DNA of 64,000 bases, taken from positions 49,322,772 through 49,386,771 of the forward strand of contig CM017558.1 in the NCBI GenBank assembly GCA_007844125.1, read 5' to 3'. Each line of letters starts with the position of its first letter. Position 1 is the first letter of the stretch. The notes below the pieces were generated by a model. It worked only from the letters and a program-made list of their open reading frames with translations, was not told where the DNA came from and made no database searches. This document shows, piece after piece, positions 21,701 to 30,416 of this stretch. The translations under genes and the position numbers were made by a program. This stretch comes from Sinonovacula constricta. Taxonomy: Eukaryota; Mollusca; Bivalvia; Cardiida; Solecurtidae.

Positions 21701-24598
21701 AATGTTTGTCTGCATGAAATCTTGGATCAGTTCATTATTGGGTCACGTTGGGTCAAAAAGAAGGTCATTTTGTCAAATCTTAGAAAAACCTTGTGAATAC
21801 TCTAGAGACCACCCTAATGGCCCAGTCTTCACTAAACATGGCCAGAATGTTTGCCTGAAAGAAATCTTGGGTGAGTTGTAACAAGGTCACGTTGGGTCAA
21901 AACTAGGTCACTAGATCAAATTTTAGAAAAAAAGAACTTTTGATCATGCTAGGAAGCCACATTGATGGCCCAAACTTCACTTAACATGGCCAGAATGTTT
22001 GCCTGCAAGAAATCTTGGGTTAGTTTGTAACAAGATCATGTGGGGTCAAAAACTAGCTCACTGGGTCAAATTTTAGAAAAACCTTGTTTAAATGCTAGGA
22101 GGCCAGATTGATAGCCCAATCTTCATCGTACTTGGCCAGAATGTTTGCCAGTATGAAATCTTAGATATGTTTTGAAGTGGGTCATGTGGATTTAGTATGG
22201 CACTAGGTAAAATCCAAGAAAGTGTTATCAGCCCTGTGGCCATATAAATGGTCCAATCTTCACCCAACATTTCTACAGTAAATAACTCTTAATTACTTGA
22301 CGCCAGATATGAGCCTATTAAAAGCCTGTGTCCTCAGGTGAGCAATTAAGGGTCATCATGGCCCACTTGTTATAAACATGTGCAAGTTAAGCTAACAATG
22401 TGGCAACAAATGAGAATCTTTTCTATTACCTAAATGCTGTAAATAATGACAAAGGTGATCCGATTGACTCCTCAACCTCACGTAACCAATAGCTATTGAT
22501 TTTGCATACATCCACATGCATCCATAGATCTAGTCTAAACATTTTTCATATATTGATGTAACATCAATATTGTATACTACCAATGTTTGCATTGCTGTAC
22601 CACTACTGGGAAATAGGTACACAGCCCATATGTATACACTCATCCTCTTGTTCTCAGGGTCACAAATCACAGTTGTTTGTTGCATTGTCTTCTAGAAATA
22701 CACCACATTCACCCCTGGCTAGGGAGCTTCACTAGCATCCATGAATGAACTGTATGATTGAATCGTATATCCTTGTGCCTTTTGTTGCATTAATAGCAGA
22801 CTTACCGCAATAATTTTCAAGTTCTTATGTAATAAGAGTAAATGGTCAAGTATGTACTCCTTTACAGTAGAACACCTGAAGTTTGACTGCACTATTTTTG
22901 TAACAGAAGCACTTCCAACAAAACTAAAAACATTTTTCATTAAGAAATTTATTTAGACAAACAAGAATATGGTTACTAAGTATTCATACCACACTGAATA
23001 CATTAACCATTTTAAGATGCATCAATCATCAACTGTTTAAAGAAAATCATATATAGTAAACTGTACTGATTTCTTTGTCTTTAAACATCTTGGCATTTGT
23101 AATGCCTTAGAAACATGATTGATATTTGTCAGCATCCTTAATAAACCACACTAAGAAAATCAAAGGTTACAATACATATCTTAATAGTTTATGTCGTTGC
23201 TTGAGGAATGACCAAAATAAAAAGAATGACCTATCCACAGTTTCAGACTTTCTTTTAAAATACTCATATTATAAACCTCATTTGAATAAAGTCCTTCTGA
23301 ATTAATTGTAACATCATCCTGTCCATATATTGTTATATTGACCATAACTGCAGGCTGATAGAGTCATTGTATTGATCAGATCTGTAAAAACTTTTTCTGA
23401 CATGTACAATTCATGCACACTTTGCTGTTAAGTTCCTTTTTATTATCCACTTTCTCTTTGAAAAATTAATTCTCCTATCTTAAAGAAATAAGGAATAAAG
23501 GCATCTTTCTTTTTATGATATATACTTTGTTGTGGATTTTTATAAAACATTTTTCACAGTTAATCTTATGTTTAGAAATGGATGTTTTGTGGGACTGAGG
23601 ACCAAACTTTTGACTTCCATTTGTAAACGTTTCAAACATCATATTGCATTCATTTTTTTATTATTCCAGGAAACGATGTGTATGACAAGTTTGAGAAAAA
23701 ATGCACGGCAGACCTTGTTGACCTACAGAGAGAGTTTGAGACAAAAAAAAGAAACATTAAACTTGATACTGCTAGTACAAGGGACACGTTTAAGGTCCCT
23801 GTTATTTTAACTGAACTTTATGAAGAAATGAAGAAAGAGAAACTTAAAGATGCGCTGTCAAAGAGGGCAGATCTTAAGGATTTAGTGACTTGGAGTGGTG
23901 ATAAGTTGAGAATAGACACAAAATTGGTGAGATCATGGTTTGATGAGTCTTGCAATACTACAGTCAAGCACATAAAGAATTTGCTCAAAGAGAAAGCTAG
24001 CGAAGGTACTTCAACTATTCTACTGGTAGGGGGATTTGCAGAGTCGGCATTGCTACAGGAATCAATCAGAAAAAGTCTTCCGAATCTGCGCCTTATCATA
24101 CCTGCAGAGGCCGGGTTAGCAGTACTGAAGGGCGCAGTCTTGTATGGACATGAGCCCCTGACCATTGTGTCACGCATAGCAAAATGCTCCTATGGTGTCA
24201 GGGTATATAGGGATTTCATCGAAGGGACCCATCCACCCGATAAAAAGATTACAGTCGGGAAAAAGGTCAAGTGCAAGGATGTGTTTGCTGTGCATGTTAA
24301 GAAAGGGCAGACTCTGGTAGCCAATGAGCCTCAGCTTTCACAGCGATACACAGCCCTGGAAGCAGACCAAACGTCCCTGGTATTTGACGTGTACACATCT
24401 TCAGAAGAGAACCCTATGTACGTGACCGATGCGAGTTGCATGTACGTTGGCCAGTTGGAGGTTGAGGTCAGCGGCTCAGCAGGCAAGGATCGTGGTGTCT
24501 CGGTGAAAATGGTCTACAGTGGAACAGAGATTTTGGTGGAAGCCAAAGATGAGAAAACACATGCAGTGTCAAAAGCCAGATTTAACTTCCTGGATTAA
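12433..24598 (+). CDS. HSPA12-like gene 1 (divergent HSP70 ATPase), 5' end not found
   Basis: This is a heat shock 70 kDa protein 12-type ATPase, probably cytosolic. Visible coding exons are 12433-12769, 14960-15078, 16564-16663, 18228-18393, 18862-18996 and 23670-24598, all with GT/AG borders, joining into one open frame of 594 residues plus TAA. Counting from the first visible residue: phosphate-1 motif IDFGTTYSGYAF (about 26-37), WVLTVPAIWND and AKQFMREAAEK in exon 3, ALEPEAASLYC in exon 4, phosphate-2 VVDVGGGTVDIT spanning the exon 4/5 junction (D about 238), and the adenosine motif LLVGGFAES (about 403-411). There is no canonical HSP70 substrate-binding domain or EEVD tail, as in known HSPA12. 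No in-frame ATG precedes the DFGTT motif; the frame runs open back to the acceptor at 12431-12432, so the start codon lies in an upstream exon. Nucleotide-binding residues look intact. Client and cellular role are not deducible from sequence. Confidence 0.88.
12806..13744. repeat. Minisatellite, 49 bp unit, about 19 copies, in gene 1 intron 1
   Basis: The unit begins TGTTTAGAATTGCCAACTTG and ends CACCACATGGGTG. Copies vary mainly in one short internal block (ACTTTTCAGCCCCT, ACTTATCAGGCCCT or ACTCCTCAGACCCA types). The array starts less than 40 bp after the exon's splice donor. There are no unique spacers, so it is not a CRISPR array. Confidence 0.95.
14166..14193. other. Perfect 12 bp stem / 4 nt loop hairpin
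   Basis: CCCCTTACTGCA, TGGG, TGCAGTAAGGGG forms a perfect inverted repeat. The left arm plus loop resembles the CCCCTCACCACATGGGTG segment of the nearby 49 bp minisatellite, so it may derive from a minisatellite unit. It lies 15 bp before the target duplication of the 593 bp element. Confidence 0.7.
14218..14810. mobile_element. 593 bp DNA transposon with perfect 88 bp terminal inverted repeats and 9 bp target duplication
   Basis: The left repeat (14218-14305, starting CATCGTCGGATACCCCCGG) and the right repeat (14723-14810) are exact reverse complements over all 88 bases. The element is flanked by GGACAAAAG at 14209-14217 and 14811-14819, a perfect 9 bp target-site duplication. Long inverted repeats with a 9 bp duplication are most like Mutator-type elements, but without a transposase this assignment is tentative. 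The perfect repeats imply recent insertion. The interior carries a minus-strand open frame with a zinc-binding pattern. It sits in gene 1 intron 1. Confidence 0.92.
14287..14625 (-). CDS. Small ORF inside the 593 bp element with Cx2C...Cx2C pattern
   Basis: The 112-residue frame begins at an ATG in good context (AACATGG) and ends inside the left terminal repeat. It has KCKVC at residues 9-13 and CNLC at 54-57, plus extra cysteines at 21, 64 and 65, a spacing like a small treble-clef or ZAD-type zinc domain. It is followed by a helix-like LQDDLATRL. It could be a captured host exon or the N-terminal DNA-binding part of a lost transposase. No promoter or splice evidence is visible, and I do not know the exact family. 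Confidence 0.45.
   Translation of the reverse strand: MVTGTAHRKCKVCLSAIRDRCSHRSLGTPASIAKYASVLNKIGILAYEDSDVACNLCVNKLNRCCKLQDDLATRLSVIEVVCKRKLDWLADPLDFLSEPIGLRHFIVNKTTK
14960..15078 (+). CDS. Gene 1 coding exon 2
   Basis: The acceptor is TTTCTTCAG (ending 14959) and the donor is AG|GTTTGT. The exon is 119 nt, starts in phase 0 and leaves two bases. It encodes LEAITVFSLSINYLKEH, matching EALTVFSESIKYFKKN in gene 2 exon 2, which is also exactly 119 nt. Confidence 0.88.
15570..16030 (+). repeat. Dispersed repeat with three internal copies rich in AAGGTCAAGGTCA, in gene 1 intron 2
   Basis: Three diverged subunits of about 125-130 bp each contain a CCTTGAAGGTCAAGGTCACA-like stretch, GTGACCTTGAAGC and CATAACTTTGTTATT-like words. 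The TCAAGGTCA core repeats at 15739, 15871 and 15988. The last two are centres of perfect 21 bp palindromes (15872-15892 and 15989-16009). It has no coding potential. Confidence 0.75.
16564..16663 (+). CDS. Gene 1 coding exon 3
   Basis: The exon is 100 nt; the acceptor is TTGCAG ending 16563, the donor AAG|GTATGT. It encodes DIQWVLTVPAIWNDTAKQF, the most conserved HSPA12 block. A second possible acceptor AG nine bases further in is less likely, because the chosen border gives the same 100 nt length as gene 2 exon 3. Confidence 0.9.
16809..17030 (+). mobile_element. tRNA-like SINE remnant in gene 1 intron 3
   Basis: A segment with a tRNA-like head, including CTCTAGAGGCTGAAATGTTGG and a B-box-like GGGTTCTAAGCCC, is followed by a tail-like region with CACTAGGTTGTGGGAAGTC. 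It resembles the segment at 18585-18790 around GTCTTGGGTTC. Boundaries are approximate and I found no target duplication. Confidence 0.4.
18228..18393 (+). CDS. Gene 1 coding exon 4
   Basis: The exon is 166 nt, phase 0 at entry and one base left over; the donor is GGAG|GTAAAC. It encodes AGINRDNLMIALEPEAASLYC and ends in YMVVDVG, the first half of the phosphate-2 motif. It is eight codons longer than the gene 2 counterpart because of a serine/proline/glycine-containing loop before the motif. Confidence 0.9.
18585..18790 (+). mobile_element. tRNA-like SINE remnant in gene 1 intron 4
   Basis: The segment has a B-box-like GGGTTCAAACCGG preceded by a weak tRNA-like head (CCTAGTAGCATAATAGGAC) and followed by an unrelated body. 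It shares the GTCTTGGGTTC core with the segment at 16809-17030. The A box is poor, so this is a weak call. Confidence 0.35.
18862..18996 (+). CDS. Gene 1 coding exon 5
   Basis: The exon is 135 nt, the same as gene 2 exon 5. It encodes GGTVDITVHELV, completing the phosphate-2 motif, then LNWASGGAWGGTQVDAAFI. The acceptor is TTTAAG ending 18861 (weak pyrimidine tract) and the donor ATAG|GTAGGG. Confidence 0.88.
21030..22373 (+). repeat. Array of about eight 145 bp units in gene 1 intron 5, 5'-truncated element copy
   Basis: Units contain (C/T)AGAATGTTTG at 21129, 21273, 21417, 21560, 21707, 21846, 21991 and 22138, giving a period of about 143-147 bp. The right end reads CTCAGGTGAGCAATTAAGGG followed by GTCATCATGGCC and CACTTGTTAT. 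This matches the right end of the complete copy at 28313-30416; the left terminal hairpin of that copy is missing here. It is a non-coding mobile element with a tandem core, of a kind common in bivalves. Confidence 0.8.
22374..23669. other. Remaining part of gene 1 intron 5; nothing further recognised
   Basis: AT-rich intron sequence with no recognisable element or coding motif. It ends in a pyrimidine-rich tract and CCAG at 23666-23669. Confidence 0.5.
23670..24598 (+). CDS. Gene 1 last coding exon (C-terminal half of the ATPase)
   Basis: The exon is 929 nt, from the acceptor TTATTCCAG to the TAA stop at 24596-24598. It encodes the rest of the nucleotide-binding domain, with TILLVGGFAES, the conserved GLAVLKGAVLYGH and the C-terminal HSPA12 stretch (YGVRVYRDFIEGTHPPDK, VFDVYTSSEENPMYVTD). 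The protein ends in ARFNFLD. The reading frame is fully open. Confidence 0.92.
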
Positions 24599-24637
24599 GA
24601 ACTTCTAGTTGTACATCATTAGTCTTTAACTTCCTGT

Positions 24638-24643
24638 AATAAA
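24638..24643 (+). promoter_or_regulatory. Candidate polyadenylation signal of gene 1
   Basis: AATAAA occurs 40 bp after the stop codon. This is a short but acceptable 3' UTR; later AATAAA-like words exist in the AT-rich sequence, so the real end may be further on. Confidence 0.5.
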
Positions 24644-27431
24644 ACAGTTGGTTTTAAATTGTCATAGCAATGTCGTACCAGAAACATGCCACTTATCTTG
24701 ATGTTAACACTTTTATTTTTTTTTTAAATCTGATTAATTTTGGTTGTTGCTGTATAACACTTGTGTTACTTTTCACGTAAGACTGTCTGTGTATGTGAAT
24801 AATGATGCACTTGATTCCTTTTTATCATTTAAAACAAGGATGTGTTTTTTAGTTAATTTTTTTTGGATAAAAATATTAACTTTAATTAAAAACAATGTCT
24901 GTGTGAGTCTATCTGTAACTTAGTTGGGAATACTCTGGTCAAGGGCAATAAGGGAAAAATATTGCTTGGCGAATAACTTGAATGTAAAAAGGCTAATTAG
25001 AATGACAGAGTAGACTGTGATAAAATTATAATGTCAATAACTGGATGAATTCTATTGGCCCAGTTATAAGGCTAAAAGACTTTCATATAGACTCAGGCCT
25101 ATAGGGCAAGGGTCACTACTATTGTTGATGGCAAAATAATAGCATTTATATTAATTAACCCAGTTAATAAAATTTGTATTGACTAGAAAGAACATCAAAT
25201 ATTACATGTTTTTTTTTGGACATAAACTCAATTATTTTGTTTAATTCTATTAAAAATCTGATGTCAAAATGTGAAAATTTGAGCCAAGCTGTTATGGTCG
25301 TAGTGTTGCATAAATCAATAAATCAAAATAAATCAAAGCTGTTGCTTTTCAGCACTGGCACTATTTTTTTGTATTGGCAAGGTTGCATCCACCAATTAAA
25401 TTGCTTTACTTCCATTATGGCCCTGTTCTTTGAATTGGCCCTAGTGCAGTACAATAAAATATCAAATTATAAGCTGTTATGCCCCCATATTATATCTTAA
25501 TAAGTGGTACAAAATCAAAGGTATTTGCTTTCAGCTTCATATAAATACATATTTAAAAACTTTGCAGCAAACAGTGTAGATCTTGATGAGACAGTTCTCA
25601 GCAGGTGGATCAACACTATTGCCCAAAGTCTATTCAGGTCATGATAAGCAGAACAAGAGGATAATTAAATAAAAAAATAAGTCGGCGAATGTCTTTATAT
25701 TTGGTGACATATTATCTGTCATCATTAATTCAAAATATGATATTGTATTATCAGTATTGCAACAAATTAAAATCTGAAAAATGCAAGATAAAATTATTCA
25801 CATAACATCAAAATGTAATGGTGACAAAAACATGTTAAGGCGAGACATTGTGAAACAATCAAGCAAATCAAACAGTAACCACCATGGAGTAGTCATTTAG
25901 CAAAATGGCCGACAGTGGTGCTTATGCTTGTTTACCTCACCATTCCCGACAGATTTCTCAGACAAATAGTGACAAGGAAACAGATCAGTTTGAAACAATT
26001 CAGACCATTTCTTTTACCTCGGTAGATTCTTTGTTATTATACAAAGACAATAAGATTGTTATTCATTTAAAAATAATATTTTGTTAATAAGTTATCAAGT
26101 TGTTTTGTTTTTTTTTACTTTTTGTTACAAAATGCATTATAAATGGAGTGCTGTGCATATAACAAAACATCTAAAAATTAAAATGCATTTATACAATAGG
26201 AATCTGAATAACTGAACTGTTGTTGTTATTTAAAAAAAAGAAAGAATGTGTATGTATATGATCAGTATAAGCCAAGATACATATCACCTTCACATCATTT
26301 TTATTTTGTGGTATAAAAGCCATGTTGTCTTACATTTTATCTGTCCTTTTTAGTATTCTGGGTTGCACATTTGAATAATTCCATCCCTTTCTCTAGTATG
26401 CTTCTCAGTATCAGTCCGTGTTACTAATGAGATGGATATAAGTTGTCTTATAAGGATTTTCTGTGTTGACCTTGGTAAACAAGGTGTGTTTTTATCTGCA
26501 GATGTGTCTTTGTCCATAAATACATATATGGAAAATATTGGAGTCCTTTATATAATACTTATGTTAATGCATATATACATTTTCATTATAGGACTAGATC
26601 CATGCTTTCAATGTCATTACCTGCTCTTATCAGTTGTCTAGGGAAAGTTTTGGTTTGTCTGACATGAAGATTTGTTGCTGTATAAGCTAAGAAATAGACC
26701 CCTGCCATGCATGTATACGTGTAATGGCCATTTCTGTATTCTTTACTGTCTAGATAAAATAACTTGCTTTCACTTATAAAACCTGTTTTGGTTCCAGTAC
26801 TGACACTGGAGATTGTTGAACATAAGCATTTATGATTATCAACTGTTGATTATCATGAGATACAACTTGTGCTTGTGTAAAAAGTATTCCAAATATATCC
26901 TCTTTCTTTTTGTGTGAAAAATGAGTGTACTTAATTGTTTGTAATGCATGTATATGTGATAATAAATGATTTATTCTTTTTAACTAAAATAAACTGTAAA
27001 TACAGAAAGCATTTTTTGTTAAAATTAACTCTCTGTAGTACTACATTTTAAGCATATTTATTGACTGGCAGACCCTTATTGCATCTGTTTGATTTTAGTT
27101 GTACAGCTACTTACTTTGGTTCATCCAATATATTCGTCTGGGTCTTCCTTCACCTGTAACACCTGGACTGTCACATAACGACCATAAGCGTGTCAGTCAC
27201 CATACGTGTGTCAGTGGCTTGTCAAACTATAAGTAATGAAATGTGTAACAAATTTGTCTAACCAGACATATACTTTAGGCACAAATTATATATTATATTA
27301 AATACACCATATACATGTAACAATAATAAATCATAATCTTTGAGAATGACATCTGACATTGATACAGTTTTGCTGTATGTTAAGACATTTATTACTACTT
27401 CATTGATAAGTCTGTGTAAGCCATGTGCTAC
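24644..27431. other. Intergenic sequence downstream of gene 1; no gene seen
   Basis: AT-rich sequence with many TA- and T-runs. Short open frames (25216-25500, 25905-26087, 26432-26641) carry no recognisable domain and lack splice or promoter context. Confidence 0.5.
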
Positions 27432-27434
27432 TAA

Positions 27435-27672
27435 GGCTCGTATTCACCAACCATTCTTTAGCCTAAGTCATGACTTGAGCCCGAGGCACAATTTTTATAC
27501 CAACAAAAATGGGCTTAATTAGAAGTTTCAATGTGATTTTAAGCTAAAAGTAGCAAAGTTAAAGTGTCATGCAAAAATACAGACATAGAGCTAAATACAT
27601 AATAAAGATATTGAGAATTGAAATCCATGACTTGAACAATTCTTACTTAAGAATGGTTGGTGAATATGGGCC
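27435..27672. mobile_element. Harbinger-like MITE (238 bp)
   Basis: The terminal inverted repeats of 24 bp match at 22 positions: left GGCTCGTATTCACCAACC..., right the reverse complement of GGCCCATATTCACCAACC.... Both end in CATTCTT. The element is flanked by TAA at 27432-27434 and 27673-27675. GGC-starting repeats with a 3 bp TWA target duplication are the signature of PIF/Harbinger elements. The interior has no coding capacity. Confidence 0.75.
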
Positions 27673-27675
27673 TAA

Positions 27676-28312
27676 ATCTGACTTGTCATCATGTTTTGAT
27701 CTGTTTCAGACAGAGTAGGGATTTATGCATTATAACGATTTCACATTTGATGAAGAAACGTATTTCACTGACATAATTTTTCAACTGGATAAATATATTG
27801 TTGTTCAACATTTTTTCATATCTACAAATTGAAAAAACTACACAAGACAAGGTTGGTACTTTATCCAAGTAAATTGTGGTTTAATTAAAGTTCAATGATG
27901 CCTTAAACCAGTAAATAAAATTTTAAGCTTATCTGTTTAGTTAAGTATATTCTAAAATAGGTTTGAAAGTTTTATTTTTTACCCTAAAACCTATTTAAAT
28001 ATACGTGTACAGGATCGTTTTTGTGCTAATGTAAAATGAAACTGCTTGAATCAAGCTTTATCTACTCTGATGATATTTACCAGAGAACTCTTGCTATGGA
28101 GCCGGATTGTAATGTCAAAGGATATTTCTTATCATTAAGTCACTGAATAACAGTCTTTTGTTTAATCATAAAAAAGAAATTGAAATAATTTTGTATTAAT
28201 GCTTGCTGTGTCGTTAGACAATTTGCATCATCTGAGATGACATACCTGAAAACTCTGCTCTTTATCTTAAAGAGCGTAAGTATATGTTAAGCAAAGTTTC
28301 ATTTCACTTTTT
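27676..28312. other. Intergenic sequence, no feature seen
   Basis: AT-rich, with no recognised element or gene. Confidence 0.4.
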
Positions 28313-30416
28313 AGCTCACCTGAGCACAATGTGCTCAAGGGGAGCTTTTGTGATACTGCTTCGTCCGTCATCCATCGTTCGTCAACATTTTACCTTGTGA
28401 ACACACTAGAGGCCCCAATTTTTATCCAATCTTCGTCAAACTTGGTCAGAATGTATGTCTGCATGAAATCTTGGATGAGTTAATTATTTTGTCATCTTGG
28501 GTCAAAAAGTAGGTCACGAGGTCAAATTTTAGGAAAAACTTGTGAACACACTAGAGACGACATTTATAGCCCAATCTTCACCAGACATGGTCAGAATGTT
28601 TGTCTGCATGAAATCTTGGGTGAGTTCGTAACTGGGTCACGTGGGGTCAAAAAGTAGGTCACTAGGTTATAAAAGCTTGTAAACACACTAGAGGCCACAT
28701 TTATAGCCCAATCTTCACCAAACTTAGTCGGAATGTTTGTCTGCATGAAATCTTAGTTGAGTTCGTAACTGGGTCACGTTGGGTCAAAAAGTAGGACACT
28801 AGGTCAAATTTTAGAAAAGGTTTGTGAACACACTAGAGACCACATTTATAGCCCAATCTTTACCAATCTTGGTCAGAATGTTTGTCTGCATGAAAACTTG
28901 AAGGAGTTCGTAACTGGGTCACGTGGGGTCAAAAAGTAGGTCACTAGGTCAAATCTTAAAAAAAGCGTATGAACACACTAGAGACCACATGTATAGCCCA
29001 ATCTTCACTACACTTGGTCAGAATGTTTGTCTGCATGAAAACTTGGATGAGTTTGTAACTGGGTCACGTGGGTTCAAAAAGTAGGTCACTAGGTCAAATG
29101 TTTAAAAAAAGCTTGTGAACACACTAGGGACCACATTTATAGCCCAAACTTTACCAATCTTGGTCAGAATGTTTGTCTGCATGAAATCTTGGAGGAATTC
29201 GTAAGTGGGTCATGAGGGGTCAAAAAGTATATCACTATGTCAAATCTTAGAAAAAAACTTGTGAACACACCATAGGCCACATTTATAGCCCAGTCTTCAC
29301 CAAACATGGTCAGAATGTTTGTCTGCATGAAATCTTGGTTGAGTTCATAGCTGGGTCACGTGGGGTCGAAAAGTAGGTCACTAGGTCAAATATTAGAAAA
29401 AGCTTGTGAACACACTAGAGACCACATGTATAGCCCAATCTTCACCAAACTTGGTAAGAATGTTTGTCTACATGAACACTTGAAGGAGTTCGTAACTGCG
29501 TCACGTGGGGTCAAAAAGTAGGTCACTAGGTCAAATCTTTATAAAAGATTTTGAACACACTAGAGGCCACATTTATAGCCCAATCTTCACCAAACTTGGT
29601 CAGAATGTTTGTCTACTTGAATTCTTGGAGTTCTTAACTGGGTCATGTGGAGTCAAAATATAGTTCACTAGGTCAAATCTTTAAAAAAGCTTGTAAACAC
29701 ACTAGAGGCCCTATTTATAGGCCAATCTTCATCAAACTTGGTCAGAATGTTTGTCTACATTAAATCTTGGATGAGTTCGTTATTGGGTGTCGTGGGTTAA
29801 TAAAGTAGGTCACTATGTCAAATTTTAGAAAAATTTGTGTAAACACACTAGAGACCACATTTATAGCCCAATCTTCACCAAACTTGGTCAGAAAGTTTGT
29901 CTGCATGAAATCGTGGATGAGTTCGTAACTGGGTCACGTGGGGTCAAAAAGTAGGTCACTGGGTCAAGTCTTAAATATGCTTGTGAACACACTAGAGGCC
30001 CCATTTATAGCCCAATATTTGCCAAACTTGGTCAGAATGTTTGCCTACGTGAAATCCTGATTGAGTTCGTTATTGGGTCATATGAAATCAAAAATAGGTC
30101 ACTAAGTTACATTTTAGAAAAACCTTGTGAAAATACTTAAGAGACTACATTGATGGCCCAGTCTTCACCAAACTTGACCAGCATGTTTGCCAGTATGAAA
30201 TCTTACATATGTTTTGAAGTAAGTCATGTGGATTCAGTAGGTTACTTGGTAAAATTCTACAAAATGTTATCAACCCAGTGGTCACACTAATGGTCCAATC
30301 TTAACCAAAGATTTCTAAAGTAAATAACTCTTAATTACTTGATGCCAGATTTGAGCCTACTTAAAGCCTGTGTCATCAGTTGAGCGATTAAGGGCCATCA
30401 TGGCCCTCTTGTTATT
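28313..30416 (+). mobile_element. Complete non-coding mobile element with a core of about 13 tandem 145 bp units
   Basis: The left end is TTAGCTCACC followed by a 7 bp stem hairpin (28321-28337, TGAGCAC-AAT-GTGCTCA). The right end has a TTGAGCGATTAAG stretch, then a 7 bp stem hairpin GGGCCAT-C-ATGGCCC (30392-30406), then CTCTTGTTAT. Between them lie about 13 units with (C/A)(A/G)GAATGTTTG-like words spaced at about 145 bp, each carrying AAGTAGGTCACTAGGTCAAAT-like sequence. A terminal hairpin just inside the 3' end and a tandem core fit Helentron-type non-autonomous elements, or the bivalve 'pearl' family. That assignment is inference. A truncated relative lies in gene 1 intron 5. Confidence 0.75.

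Noticed and set aside
23532..23810. Separate small gene before the last exon of gene 1
   Set aside because: The frame crosses the intron/exon border at 23669/23670 in the wrong frame and is a shadow of the HSPA12-like exon.
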